Below are positions 1-8,762 of a stretch of 64,000 nt of DNA, one piece after another. Numbering within the stretch: position 1 is the stretch's first letter; each line of letters begins with the position of its first letter. This DNA comes from Acidimicrobiia bacterium (GTDB lineage Bacteria > Actinomycetota > Acidimicrobiia > Acidimicrobiales > Aldehydirespiratoraceae): positions 1 through 64,000 of the forward strand of contig JAJEEV010000050.1 of the NCBI GenBank assembly GCA_022820805.1. The letters are read 5' to 3'. The translations under genes and the position numbers were made by a program. Below the pieces are notes generated by a model. That model was not told the DNA's origin. It worked only from the letters and a program-made list of their open reading frames with translations, and did not search any database.

Positions 1-667
1 CTCGCTGCTGGGGCCGGCTCAGATGGGAGATGACCCGGCGGGCGAGCTTCGTGGTGGCCTTGGGTGCGGCCGCGATGGCCTCGGCCATGGCCCGGGCCTC
101 GGAGTCGAGGTCGTGGGGCGGCACCACCCGCGACACGATCCCGTGGGCCAGTGCCTCCGGCGCGGTGAGGGTGCGCCCGGTGAGCACCATGTCGCTGACG
201 AGCCCGTGGCCGCACATCTGGTAGAGCACGCTCACGCCGCCGGTGTCGGGGATGACGCCATAGCCGGCCTCGGGCAGCCTGAAGCGGGCATCGTCGGCCG
301 CGATGCGTATGTCGCACAACAGGGCCCGCTGGAACGACCCCCCTATCGCCCACCCGCCGATGGCTGCGATCACAGGAGCATCGAGCTCCCACAGGCGCTG
401 GATGCCCCTGTGCCCCCGGACCATCAGCTCATGGTGGGTTAGCTCGCTGAGGTTGGTGCCCACGACCGAGAGGTCGCGTCCCGACGACCAGCTGCGCCCC
501 TCGGCCCGCCAGATGACGGCCCGCACCTCCGACCGGGCGGCCAGCTCCTCGAGGATTTCGAAGAGCCGCACGTCCATCTCGTCGTCGAAGGCGTTGTGCT
601 TGGCCGGGTTGTTGTTGGTGATGGTGGCGATGGCGCCGTCGATGTCGAGCCGGACCCGATCGGTCAC
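1..667 (-). CDS. Enoyl-CoA hydratase/isomerase (crotonase) family protein, 3' end cut by window edge
   Basis: Crotonase-fold protein; 222 codons are visible and the C-terminus runs off the left edge. This family stabilises a CoA-thioester enolate with two backbone NH groups. Visible marks: first oxyanion segment GRSWSSGRDLS (residues 57-67), second segment GGWAIGGSFQRALLCD (104-119), then LPEAGYGVIPDTGG (131-144). The GTG at 667 is chosen because the frame closes at a stop at 692-694 and offers no other start. A 36-codon reading frame ends on this start (GTGA overlap). No partner genes are visible, so the acyl substrate cannot be named. Confidence 0.85.
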   Translation of the reverse strand, partial: MTDRVRLDIDGAIATITNNNPAKHNAFDDEMDVRLFEILEELAARSEVRAVIWRAEGRSWSSGRDLSVVGTNLSELTHHELMVRGHRGIQRLWELDAPVIAAIGGWAIGGSFQRALLCDIRIAADDARFRLPEAGYGVIPDTGGVSVLYQMCGHGLVSDMVLTGRTLTAPEALAHGIVSRVVPPHDLDSEARAMAEAIAAAPKATTKLARRVISHLSRPQQR

Positions 668-774
668 GTGTTGCCCAATCCCGACCGCGCCTCAGCAACC
701 ACCCGAGCCACGGGCCTGGCGGGCATGTGGCACGCGGCTGCAAGCTGCATCGATTCGACGGCAGGCTGGCTCAT
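664..774 (-). CDS. Possible 36-aa leader ORF coupled to the crotonase gene
   Basis: An ATG at 774 opens 36 codons whose TGA (666-664) overlaps the crotonase GTG as GTGA, the arrangement of translationally coupled genes. The peptide (MSQPAVESMQLAAACHM...) matches nothing I recognise and has ordinary codon use. It may be a leader peptide, or just an open frame in the 213-bp gap before the ATPase gene, where nothing else is evident. Confidence 0.2.
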   Translation of the reverse strand: MSQPAVESMQLAAACHMPARPVARVVAEARSGLGNT

Positions 775-880
775 TGACGCTCCGTGTCATAGGGCCCGGA
801 CGTCCAGTCGCGCCCGCAAGCGTGCCTGGAACGCTAGCGCTGCGTCGTAGTCATGGCGAGTGCGGGCGGTGAGGCCGTTT

Positions 881-2167
881 CTAGGGGCCGAGCAGGGCGG
901 CGGGGATGACGGCGATGCCGTCGCGGCGGCGGTAGGCCTGAGGACCGGTGGTGATTACAGCGGCATCGAGCAGGTCGTCGCCGATCTCTCGTCGCAGCCA
1001 GTGGAGGTGGCGGACGTCGTGGTCGGAGACCGAGCCTGAGAGCTTGGCCTCGGCAGCTAGGACCCGTCCGTCTCGGGCGCGGACGATGAAGTCGATCTCG
1101 CGCTCGCCGGCCCTCTTGCGGAGGTGGTGCAGCGACGCTCTGGCGGCTTGGGCGTAGACACGGAGGTTGAGAGCGACGAGGGACTCGAACAGGCCTCCGA
1201 GCAGTGTGCGATCCGCTGGTGTGGGCTGATGCGGAGGCTCGCCCCGCAGCAGGGCGGCCGCGTCGATTCCGAGGAGGGCCGCAGCCAGGGCGGGATCGAC
1301 CAGATGGTGCTTGGGTCCGCTCGTGAGCTTGGCGAGCGGGTTGCGGGTCGGGCTCCAGCCGGGCAGCGGCTCGAGGATGTGCAGGCGCTCGAGGGTGTCG
1401 ATGTAGGGAGTGGTGGACGAGCGGCTGGGCTTGTCGCCGTGCCCGCCGGTGGCGGCGTCGCGAATGCGCTCGTACGAGGCCGTGGTCGCGGTCGAGGCGG
1501 CGTACGCAGCCAGCCACCGCCGCAGTGCGCTCGGGTTGCGAAGGTCGTGGCCCGCTTCCGGGAAGTCGCGGTCGATGATCCTGTCGATGTAACCGCCGAG
1601 CGCTTCTGAGCGCGCGCTGGCGGAGAGTCCCCGCAGGCCGGGAAGCCCGCTCGCAGTGATCTCCTCGACATAGTCGGCGAGCCTCGCCTCGGTCCGACCG
1701 AGCACGTCTGGCCGTGCGCCCGACAGCAGCTCGGCCAGGCTGACCGCGGGTTCGCCGAACACGGGGGCGTCCCAGCGCTCGGACAGGCTCAGCGGTCTCA
1801 TGCGCAGTGTGATGATGCGGCCCGCGCCGGTGTGGGTCGGAGGCTGCTTGGGCGAAGTCGACCCTGTGAGGAGGAACCGCCCCGCGGACCTGTCTTCATC
1901 GACGGCCCGTCTAACGGCGTCGAAGATCGCCGGCAGCTTTTGCCACTCGTCGACAGCCACAGGTGTCGGGTAGGTGCCCACAAGCCGAGGATCGGCCTGA
2001 AGCACCTCCAGCACAGGCGCATAGTCGAGCTCGAGGAACGTCGCCGCCCGCTGCCGCGCGGTCGTGGTCTTGCCCACGGCTCGCACTCCCTCGATGCTGA
2101 TCGCCGGCAACTCCGCGAACAGCGCGTCGATCAAATTGTCGACGATCCGTTGTCCATAGAAGGCCAT
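881..2167 (-). CDS. AAA_14/DUF4143-type ATP-binding protein
   Basis: 428 aa, the usual size of stand-alone ATPases with an N-terminal AAA_14 domain and a C-terminal DUF4143 domain. Walker A is GVRAVGKTTT (27-36), the Walker B-like segment is PVAVDEWQKL (about 68-77), followed by the sensor-like FLLTGS (about 98). Near the C-terminus EIDFIVRARDGRVLAAEAK has the D...ExK look of a PD-(D/E)xK nuclease-like fold, as is common in DUF4143. Cellular role of the family is not established; members are typically accessory and horizontally spread. A -10 TATCCT (2180-2175) lies 7 nt before the ATG, so the mRNA is probably leaderless; two 20-bp direct repeats sit just upstream. Confidence 0.85.
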   Translation of the reverse strand: MAFYGQRIVDNLIDALFAELPAISIEGVRAVGKTTTARQRAATFLELDYAPVLEVLQADPRLVGTYPTPVAVDEWQKLPAIFDAVRRAVDEDRSAGRFLLTGSTSPKQPPTHTGAGRIITLRMRPLSLSERWDAPVFGEPAVSLAELLSGARPDVLGRTEARLADYVEEITASGLPGLRGLSASARSEALGGYIDRIIDRDFPEAGHDLRNPSALRRWLAAYAASTATTASYERIRDAATGGHGDKPSRSSTTPYIDTLERLHILEPLPGWSPTRNPLAKLTSGPKHHLVDPALAAALLGIDAAALLRGEPPHQPTPADRTLLGGLFESLVALNLRVYAQAARASLHHLRKRAGEREIDFIVRARDGRVLAAEAKLSGSVSDHDVRHLHWLRREIGDDLLDAAVITTGPQAYRRRDGIAVIPAALLGP

Positions 2168-2194
2168 GCCTGCAAGGATAACCGCCAGCCGCCG

Positions 2195-2237
2195 CTAGAA
2201 TACAATTTGTCTGCTGTCTAGAAAACAAGATGTCTGC
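2195..2237 (-). promoter_or_regulatory. Pair of 20-bp direct repeats upstream of the DUF4143 ATPase
   Basis: On the plus strand ctagaatacaatttgtctgc (2195-2214) and ctagaaaacaagatgtctgc (2218-2237) differ at three positions and are offset by 23 bp, about two helical turns. They lie at and above the expected -35 position of the TATCCT -10 (2180-2175). They look like tandem binding sites for a regulator, perhaps the ATPase itself; this is inferred from spacing only. Confidence 0.4.
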
Positions 2238-2320
2238 AACTGGCAGTACAATAGGTCTAAGAGTCAGTGCTATTAGGCGTAACTGACCGGTGTGTCCGCG
2301 ATGAGCGGTTGATCGCCGCC

Positions 2321-3660
2321 TCAGTTGCCCAGCCCGCGTATGAGTTCGTCGATCGCAGCCGAGTCGATGCCGCCTCTCTCGTCATCTTCCGTCGTGACAA
2401 GGGTGCCTTTGGGTCCGCCGCCCTGCACGAGGGGTAGGACGCCGCTCGTCGCGTACCACTCGCGCTTGCGCTCCCACGCTTCCGCGTAGTGCGGGTCGCC
2501 GAGCATGCCGAGGTGCTCCCAGAGATAGAGCTCACCAGTGGCGGCGTCCTCGATCGTGAAGTCTGGGTAGCGGACGCTGCCGTCGTGACCGGTGAACGGG
2601 TGCTCGTACTCGTACTCGACTCCGTTCGTGGCGAGCCGGTCGGCAATGATCACCTCGCTCTTAGATCGTAGGAGCGTTCCGTCGGCGGCGCGATGGATGA
2701 GGCGTTCGTCGACACGTCGTCCGTCAATTTTCGGGCTTCATCTCAGCGAATCGTCGTGCAGTGGTGGGGCCGATGCGCTTATTCCATTGCGGGCCGAGCG
2801 ATCCCGGATCGGAAATAGCGCGCTCGACGAGCGGCCAGGGGTCCTCACCTGGACCGAGCCGGCGGGCGATCTCGAAGGCGAACAGGTTGGCGTGATCGAG
2901 GTCGAAGGCGTGCAGCGCGGCGCCTAGACCGGGGAAGGCACCGCGGAGATGCCAGAGCTCGCCCAAGCGTTCGCTGATCCAGCGGGTCTTCGGTCCGATG
3001 TCCTCGCCCAAGTGCTTTGCTAACGCGCTGCAAACCGTCCAAGGCGCTGAGAAGTATGGCTATCGCCGCGTCGTGGGTTACGTGCTCCGAACCGTAGGAG
3101 AAGGCGTCGAAGTGTTCGCTCGGAACGAAGACGCACAGCGAGGCGGGATCCCAGGTCTGGATCCTCGACAGCGCGTTCCAGCGCGGCGTGGTAGGGGAAG
3201 AGGAAGCCATCGCGGCCGGCCGGACGGATGGAGTGGTGCACGTTGCGCTCCCAGATCATCGCCCTGGTCGGACCGTCGCTGGCATACTCGTACTCGAGCG
3301 GCCCTCCGACTCCAATGGCGCGGCCGATTCCGATCACCACGCGGCGGGGGTCCTCAGAGAACGGAACCTCCTTCGCGTAGAAGAAGACGAGCGACTGTTC
3401 TGGCACCACGGCCGAGAAAAAGGTGTCGAGCAGGCGGCGTTGGTTGTTCATCTCCTGCACCCACGAGGTGGTGAACCTCATCGCGTCTCGGTATTGCGCC
3501 TCGGCTTCCTCGTGGAACAGGATGTCGAGGTCCTGGCAGAGTTTCCGGGCTTCGTCGATGAGCATCCATCGGAATGGCACACAGGCCGCGCTGTATGCGG
3601 GCAGATCGAACGGAGTCGGCCTGTAGTGACGGTGGGCGTCGGACTCCGACGGAGGTCTCT
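2321..3660 (-). pseudogene. Remnant of a RecD-like helicase gene (core deleted, frameshifted)
   Basis: Four collinear pieces of one long family (ATP-dependent RecD-like helicases of actinobacteria, over 1000 aa when intact) lie head to tail. Piece A (about 3660-3152): RHYRPTPFDLPAYSAA, then SLVFFYAKEVPF and HSIRPAGRDGFLFPYH. Piece B (about 3152-3008): VFVPSEHFDAFSYGSEHVTH. Piece C (about 3009-2740): RLGELWHLRGAFPGLGAAL and DPWPLVERA. Piece D (2737-2321): RSKSEVIIADRL, YPDFTIED, YLWEHLGMLGDPHY, GTLVTTED, the nuclease-like C-terminus. A to B and B to C are each joined by removing one G from a GGG run (3150-3152 and 3007-3009). Between C and D the whole SF1 helicase core and both Walker motifs are missing and the frame changes near 2735. 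The N-terminal 60 or so residues are also absent. Family assignment rests on remembered motif order. Confidence 0.7.
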
Positions 3661-3729
3661 GGCAAGTGGGGTGGTGCCGTTGGTGCCGCGTCGGAATACA
3701 CGGACTCGCTTGACTGCATGCGTCTGGAC

Positions 3730-5013
3730 CTAGTTCTTGGGCAGCTGGCTGAAGGGGGTGTCGCGGGCCGGGCCGGGCTCCCGGGGCAGCCCGAGCACCC
3801 GTTCGCCGATGATGTTGCGCTGCACCTGGTCGGTGCCGCCGTAGATGGAGGGCGCCGGCGAGAACAGCGCCACCTCGGCGATGTGACCGCCGCTCTGGTT
3901 GTCGGACTCGCCCATGAGCATGCCGTCGGCGCCCACGACCCTCATGCCGATGTCGCGGAACGTTCGGTTCAGCTCGCTCATGGTCAGCTTGGCGATGTTG
4001 GGCGCGGCCGCGCTTGTTGGGCCGCCGGCCTTGGCCCGCTGGATCGACAGCCGGTTGATCTCGATGAGCCCGTACAGGCGCATCAGGTCGTCGCGCAGCA
4101 CCCTGCCCGCGATGCTGCCGTTCTTGCGGGCCATGTCGACCAGCCACCACCACATGTCGATGCCCAGGGGTGGCACCCCCGACATCGCCGCGGCTGCGTT
4201 CCGGTCGACGAAGTCGCCCACCCGATTGTCCAGGACGCCGCCCTTGGGCCCGGGTATGAGTTCGGGGGGCTTGCGGCCTGCGGAGCCCAGCGAGGCCCGC
4301 TCCACCATCAACGTCGTGTTGCCGACTCGCCAGCCGTTGTTGAGCCCCCCGATGAGAGCGCTGTCGGCCACGCGGGCCTCGTCGATGAACACCTCGTTGA
4401 ACAGGGCCCGGCCGGTCATCTCGGTGAGGGGCCTGACCTCCACTCCGGGCTGGTCCATGTCGAACGCGAACCACGAGATGCCCGAGTGCTTCGGCTGGTC
4501 GGGGTCGGTGCGGGCCAGCAGCATCCCCTTGTCGGCGACCTGGCCGCCGGAGGTCCACACCTTCTGGCCGGTGATCACCCATTCGTCGCCGTCGCGCTCG
4601 GCCCGGCACTGGAGGCTGGCCAGGTCGGAGCCCGCGTTGGGCTCGCTGAAGAGCTGGCACCACCCGACCCTCCCGTCGAGGATCTCAGGGACGAACCGCT
4701 CGATCTGGTCCGGCGTGCCGTGGATGGCGATCGTGGGGGCGGCCAGCATGCGCCCCAGGCCGCCGGGCGGGCCCAGCACACCCCGCTCGGCCAGCACCAG
4801 CGACACCAGCGCTGCCTGGTCCTGGCCGTAGCCGAGACCGCCTGCGGGCACCGGCAGCATCGGGTGGGAGTAGCCGGAGCCGGCCAGCCGGCGCCACCAC
4901 TGCTCCACGGTCAGATCCGGGTCCCAGCGCTGGTCGCAGAAGGCCTCGACTTCGGCGCGCACCGCTGCGGCGTCGCTGTCAGGGCCGGGCGGGGCGGGAG
5001 ATGTCTGGGTCAT
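3730..5013 (-). CDS. Acyl-CoA dehydrogenase
   Basis: 427 aa FAD-dependent acyl-CoA dehydrogenase, which makes 2-enoyl-CoA from acyl-CoA and passes electrons to ETF. The family signature is clear: WCQLFSEPNAGSDLASL (about 139-155), WVITGQKVWTSGG (about 166-178) and the C-terminal four-helix part ending YGGTDQVQRNIIGERVLGLP. Residues between 255 and 300 form a longer than usual loop. Starts ATG, 6 bp after the amidohydrolase stop, so the two form an operon. Which acyl chain it handles is not readable from sequence. Confidence 0.93.
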   Translation of the reverse strand: MTQTSPAPPGPDSDAAAVRAEVEAFCDQRWDPDLTVEQWWRRLAGSGYSHPMLPVPAGGLGYGQDQAALVSLVLAERGVLGPPGGLGRMLAAPTIAIHGTPDQIERFVPEILDGRVGWCQLFSEPNAGSDLASLQCRAERDGDEWVITGQKVWTSGGQVADKGMLLARTDPDQPKHSGISWFAFDMDQPGVEVRPLTEMTGRALFNEVFIDEARVADSALIGGLNNGWRVGNTTLMVERASLGSAGRKPPELIPGPKGGVLDNRVGDFVDRNAAAAMSGVPPLGIDMWWWLVDMARKNGSIAGRVLRDDLMRLYGLIEINRLSIQRAKAGGPTSAAAPNIAKLTMSELNRTFRDIGMRVVGADGMLMGESDNQSGGHIAEVALFSPAPSIYGGTDQVQRNIIGERVLGLPREPGPARDTPFSQLPKN

Positions 5014-5019
5014 CGGCCT

Positions 5020-6261
5020 CTAGGTGGGCTGGGGCTCGTTCAGGCACGAGGCGTTGTCGAGCATGATGGCACGGCGGTCGGCGTCGGAGAAGCCCTTCAG
5101 TTCGGCCAGGTAGTCGAGGGGCTCGGGCATGCCCTCGATGTGGGGCCAGTCCGAGCCGAAGATCACCCGGTCGGCGCCCATCAGCTCGGTCACCTCGTTG
5201 ACGTCGTCCTCCCAGAACGGGTTGATCCACACGTGGGCCTTGAACGTGTCGATCGGATGGTCGTCGAACCACCAGTAGTTCTTCTTGGCGATCTGGGAGA
5301 ACTTGCGGAACATGGGGGCGAGGAAGTCTGAGCCGTTCTCCACCGAGGCCACCCGAAGATTCGGGAAGCGGTCGTAGATCTTCTCGAACACCGACTGCAT
5401 CAGCCAGTCCTGGGCGGCCCGCTCGATGGCGAAGGCCCGCAGGTTGGGTCCGCCGCCCGCCCCGACGCCCAGACCGGCCGACGAGAACTCGTCGTCGGCG
5501 TAGCCCTGGGACGAGTAGCCCGAGTCGGCCGCGTGGACCACGACGGTTACGCCGGCGTCGTTGATGAGTTGCCACACGGGGTCGAACGTCGGGTGGAACG
5601 GCGACAGCTGGCCGGTGCGGGTGGTCACCGCCGCCGGCCGCATGACGATGACGCGGGCGCCGAGTCCCAGTACCCGCTCCACCTCCGCGGCGGCTGCCGC
5701 GGGGTCGCCCAGGGCGAGGTAGGGAGCACCGAATATCCGGTCGGAGCAGTTGTAGCCCCAGTCGTCGTGCAGCCAGCGGTTGAAGCCGCGCATCATCGCC
5801 ACCACTGCGTCCACGTCGTGACGGAGCAGTTCCTCGTACAGGACACCGAGGGTCGGGAACAGCCACACGGCCTGCAGCCCCTGGGCGTCCATCACCCTGA
5901 GCCGGGCCTCGGGGTCCATGTAGTGCTCGGGCAGCGGTTCGCGGTCGCGCAGCATCTCGGCCGGGTTCTTGCCCTCGGGGTTCCCCTTGAAGTAGTCGCG
6001 TAGGGCGCCGGGCTTGGCGATCGGATTCCAGGTGGGGTTGGCCACTGCCCTGGCCAGCTTGCCCCCGACGAGGTGGTGCTGGCGGCCGCCCATGTCCACC
6101 CATTGGACGACCCGGGGCTGCATGCGGGGATCGACGTGGCGGGTGAAGGCGTCTAGGGCCTCGTAGTAGTGGTTGTCGGCGTCGAAGGGCCGGTAGCCGA
6201 GATCCTCGAAGGTCAGCGGGACCGTGCCCGGCTGGGGGCCGGAGAGGTCGTCGGGTGCCAC
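5020..6261 (-). CDS. Amidohydrolase family 2 (metal-dependent TIM-barrel hydrolase)
   Basis: 413 aa. N-terminal DADNHYYE (about 28-35) replaces the usual HxH metal site, as in many actinobacterial amidohydrolase_2 proteins. Downstream are VVVHAADSGY, NLRVASVENGSDFL and the C-terminal metal-site segment FGSDWPHIEGMPEP. The family includes decarboxylases and hydrolases such as those acting on aromatic acids; the substrate here is unknown. The GTG at 6261 follows a -10 TAGCGT (6273-6268) by 6 nt, so the operon mRNA is probably leaderless. First gene of an operon with the acyl-CoA dehydrogenase. Confidence 0.85.
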   Translation of the reverse strand: MAPDDLSGPQPGTVPLTFEDLGYRPFDADNHYYEALDAFTRHVDPRMQPRVVQWVDMGGRQHHLVGGKLARAVANPTWNPIAKPGALRDYFKGNPEGKNPAEMLRDREPLPEHYMDPEARLRVMDAQGLQAVWLFPTLGVLYEELLRHDVDAVVAMMRGFNRWLHDDWGYNCSDRIFGAPYLALGDPAAAAAEVERVLGLGARVIVMRPAAVTTRTGQLSPFHPTFDPVWQLINDAGVTVVVHAADSGYSSQGYADDEFSSAGLGVGAGGGPNLRAFAIERAAQDWLMQSVFEKIYDRFPNLRVASVENGSDFLAPMFRKFSQIAKKNYWWFDDHPIDTFKAHVWINPFWEDDVNEVTELMGADRVIFGSDWPHIEGMPEPLDYLAELKGFSDADRRAIMLDNASCLNEPQPT

Positions 6262-6267
6262 GGCGTC

Positions 6268-6277
6268 ACGCTACCGT
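6268..6277. promoter_or_regulatory. Overlapping divergent -10 elements
   Basis: Minus-strand TAGCGT (6273-6268) stands 6 nt before the amidohydrolase GTG; plus-strand TACCGT (6272-6277) stands 8 nt before the ATG at 6286. The two hexamers overlap by two bases, so the divergent leaderless genes should compete for polymerase. Confidence 0.45.
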
Positions 6278-6285
6278 GTGGGCCG

Positions 6286-6720
6286 ATGCCGCCCAAGACC
6301 TACAGCACGGCCCAGTTGCAGGCCCGCACCCTCAAGCGCGGTGAGCGGGTGCGGCTGGTCGCCGGGTTGCCGGGGGTGCCCGAGGGCACCGAGGGCAAGG
6401 TGGCCATGGCCAACGGGTTCACCTGGAACCGCTACTGGGTGAGGCTCGTCGACGGCCGGGTGGTCGGCCACATCGACCACGGCGACCTGGTGAGGACCAA
6501 GGACTACGAGCGGTTCCTGGTGGCCCGCGACCGGGAGGCAGTTGAGGCTGAGCTGGCAGCGCAGCGGGCAGCTGAGGCCGCGGAGGCCGCCTCCGACGGC
6601 GCCGACGGAACCGAGGCCGCCGGCGACGGGGGCACCGACGAGGCGGTCGTCAACGGCGTGGCCGTCCCCGCCTACCTGCTGCAGCGCTCAGCCGACGCCA
6701 GGACCCGTCTCGGCGCCTGA
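6286..6720 (+). CDS. Small SH3/KOW-like protein, function unknown
   Basis: 144 aa, product not recognised beyond a likely small beta-barrel. Residues 18-60 (GERVRLVAGLPGVPEGTEGK...) read like an SH3/KOW barrel, with V/G-rich strands and turns. Residues about 80-125 are a charged, Ala/Glu-rich, probably helical or disordered stretch, and the end is a short conserved-looking VAVPAYLLQRSADARTRLGA. Divergent from the amidohydrolase and probably leaderless (TACCGT 8 nt upstream). Convergent with the aminotransferase across a 208-bp gap. Confidence 0.7.
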   Translation: MPPKTYSTAQLQARTLKRGERVRLVAGLPGVPEGTEGKVAMANGFTWNRYWVRLVDGRVVGHIDHGDLVRTKDYERFLVARDREAVEAELAAQRAAEAAEAASDGADGTEAAGDGGTDEAVVNGVAVPAYLLQRSADARTRLGA

Positions 6721-6783
6721 CAGTAGTTTTTCTGCATTCTTGACGGAGGGCTGCCCAGCCGTGCTACAGTAGGCGTTGGCAAA

Positions 6784-6837
6784 CCGGAGCCGCCCGTCTG
6801 GCTCAGTGGTCAAGTGCTCGCAGACGGACGGCTCCGG
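6784..6837. terminator. Long inverted repeat between convergent genes
   Basis: Arms 6784-6800 and 6821-6837 pair over 17 positions with a single C/A mismatch, around a 20-nt loop (gctcagtggtcaagtgctcg). It lies between the stop of the SH3-like gene and that of the aminotransferase, so a bidirectional terminator is the simplest reading, although no T-run follows. The 6840-6900 stretch is unusually AT-rich for this genome. Confidence 0.45.
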
Positions 6838-6928
6838 CGAGCCGTGAGCATGCATTACATGTACTGATACACAACAATATTGGACTACTGATCAGTTCGT
6901 GCGGTCGAGATCGAGGCGGGGTCTTCGA

Positions 6929-8095
6929 CTATCCGCCCCACTGCTGGAGGCGTCGCATGGCCTCGGCCATGTCGTCGGTGGCGGCCGCGTAGGAGAACCG
7001 GGCGTAGCGGTGGCCCTCGGCCGGGTCGAAGTCGATCCCGGGTGTCACGGCCACTCCGAGCTCGTCGAGCCAGCGCCGGCACAGGTCCTGGCTGTCGGCG
7101 GCAAGGTGGTCGACGGCCGCGTACACGTAGAAGGCTCCGTCGCTGGGGGCCAGGCGGTCGATTCCCGCCGCGGGGAGTCCGTCGAGCAGGACTGACCGGT
7201 TGACGGCGTAGCGGGCCACGTTGGCCTGGAGCTCGTCGTGGCAGTCGAAGGCGGCCACCGCGGCGATCTGGGACAGGGTGGGCGCCGAGATGAAGAAGTT
7301 CTGGGCCAGCCGGCGGACGGGCTCGACAAGGTCGGGCGGGGCGATCAGCCAGCCGAGACGCCATCCGGTCATCGAGAAGTACTTGGAGAAGCTGTTGACC
7401 ACCAGCGCGTCATCGTTGAGGCTCAGCGCAGTGGGGGCCGGGTCACCGAAGGTGATCCCGTGGTAGATCTCGTCGGACACCAGGCGCACGCCGTGCGCCG
7501 CGCACCAGTCCGCCACCGCGGCCAGGGCCGGGCGATCGAGCATCGTCCCCGACGGGTTGGACGGTGAGGCCAGCACGAGGCCGTCGACGGACCCGGTGCG
7601 CCGGCACAGGTCCTCCAGCAGACTCGGTGACGGCTGGAAGCGCGTCTCGGCCGAGGTGGGCAGGGTCACGACCTCGGCGTTGAGCGCCTGGAGGGCGTTG
7701 CGGTAGCAGGGATAGCCCGGGGTGGGCACCACCACCCGGTCGCCGGCGTCGAAAGCGGCCAGGAACGCCAGCACGAAGGCTCCGGAGGCGCCGAACGTCA
7801 CGATCACGCGCTCGGGGTCGACCTCGGCGCCGTACCAAGACCGGTAGTGCTCCGCGATGCGCCGCCTCAGCGGCTCCAGCCCGGCCGCGGTGGTGTATCC
7901 GAGCACGTCGTTCTCAAGGGCGTTGCGGGCGGCCCGGATCACCCCGGCCGGCGCGGGGGTGGACGGCTGGCCCACCTCGAGGTGGAGCACCTCGCCGCCG
8001 GCCACCTCCCGCTCCTCGGCGGCGCGCATCACCTCCATGACGTAGAACGGGTCGATTCCCGATCGCCGCGACTGGGGCAGGGCCACGGCGGCCAT
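6929..8095 (-). CDS. Pyridoxal-phosphate aminotransferase, class I/II
   Basis: 388 aa fold-type I aminotransferase. The PLP lysine lies in VVNSFSKYFSMTGWRLGW (about 234-251). Other marks are HLEVGQPSTPAP near the N-terminus, ASPSNPSGTML (about 176-186) and the DEIYHGITFG segment holding the PLP-phosphate contacts. A longer in-frame extension to 8695 overlaps the uridine kinase gene antisense and is rejected; the ATG at 8095 matches the family N-terminus. Amino-acid substrate unknown. Divergent from udk with a 36-bp gap. Confidence 0.9.
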   Translation of the reverse strand: MAAVALPQSRRSGIDPFYVMEVMRAAEEREVAGGEVLHLEVGQPSTPAPAGVIRAARNALENDVLGYTTAAGLEPLRRRIAEHYRSWYGAEVDPERVIVTFGASGAFVLAFLAAFDAGDRVVVPTPGYPCYRNALQALNAEVVTLPTSAETRFQPSPSLLEDLCRRTGSVDGLVLASPSNPSGTMLDRPALAAVADWCAAHGVRLVSDEIYHGITFGDPAPTALSLNDDALVVNSFSKYFSMTGWRLGWLIAPPDLVEPVRRLAQNFFISAPTLSQIAAVAAFDCHDELQANVARYAVNRSVLLDGLPAAGIDRLAPSDGAFYVYAAVDHLAADSQDLCRRWLDELGVAVTPGIDFDPAEGHRYARFSYAAATDDMAEAMRRLQQWGG

Positions 8096-8131
8096 GATGC
8101 CACCGGCGCGGCACGGGTATGGTGTCGGCCC

Positions 8132-8758
8132 GTGGACGTGTTCGTCTTCGGCATCTGCGGGGGCTCCGGCGCGGGCAAGACGACCCTGAGCAGGGGGCTG
8201 GTGGACCGCCTGGGCCGAACCGAGACCAGCGTCCTGGCCTTCGACGCCTACTACCGCGACCTGTCGCACCTGCCCTTCGCGGAGCGGCGCCGGCGCAACT
8301 ACGACCATCCCGACTCCCTCGACAGCGAACTGTTCCTCGAGCACCTCGATGCCCTGAAGCGCGGAGTCGACGTGGACGTGCCGGTGTACGACTTCTCGAC
8401 CCATACCCTCAGCGGCCGTTTCGAGCGAGTTGAGGCTGCTCCGGTGCTGCTGGTCGAGGGCATCCTGCTGCTGGCCTTCGAGGAGGTCGCGGCCCGTCTC
8501 GACTACTCGGTCTTCCTGGACGTCCCCGAGGATGTGCGCCTCCAGCGCCGCATCCACCGGGACATGACCGAGCGGGGTCGTCCCGAGGACCACGTGCGCC
8601 GGCAGTTCGCGGCCACCGTCGCCCCCATGCACGACGCCTACGTGGAGCCCAGCCGCCACCGGGCCGACAGCATGGTCTCCGCGCTCGACTGCCACTCGCT
8701 GGCCGACGAACTCATGACGATGCTGGCGCCGGCTACGGCCGCGGCCGGCGCGGGCTAG
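8132..8758 (+). CDS. udk: Uridine kinase
   Basis: 208 aa, typical for uridine/cytidine kinase of the pyrimidine salvage pathway. P-loop GICGGSGAGKTTLS (7-20), substrate segment FDAYYRDLSHLPFAERRRRNYDHPDS (quoted only as landmarks FDAYYRD and NYDHPDS), then PVYDFSTHT and LVEGILLL. Lid region RIHRDMTERGR. The GTG at 8132 follows TATGGT (8118-8123) by 8 nt, suggesting a leaderless mRNA. Ends 4 bp before the convergent alkyltransferase gene. Confidence 0.92.
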   Translation: MDVFVFGICGGSGAGKTTLSRGLVDRLGRTETSVLAFDAYYRDLSHLPFAERRRRNYDHPDSLDSELFLEHLDALKRGVDVDVPVYDFSTHTLSGRFERVEAAPVLLVEGILLLAFEEVAARLDYSVFLDVPEDVRLQRRIHRDMTERGRPEDHVRRQFAATVAPMHDAYVEPSRHRADSMVSALDCHSLADELMTMLAPATAAAGAG

Positions 8759-8762
8759 CCGG

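Noticed and set aside
3020..4663. 547-codon minus-strand frame through the acyl-CoA dehydrogenase
   Set aside because: Only its last third is real (piece A of the helicase remnant); the first part is the wrong frame of the dehydrogenase.
6801..6820. Possible tRNA from the D-arm-like loop
   Set aside because: No anticodon arm, T-arm or acceptor pairing; only the loop resembles a tRNA.
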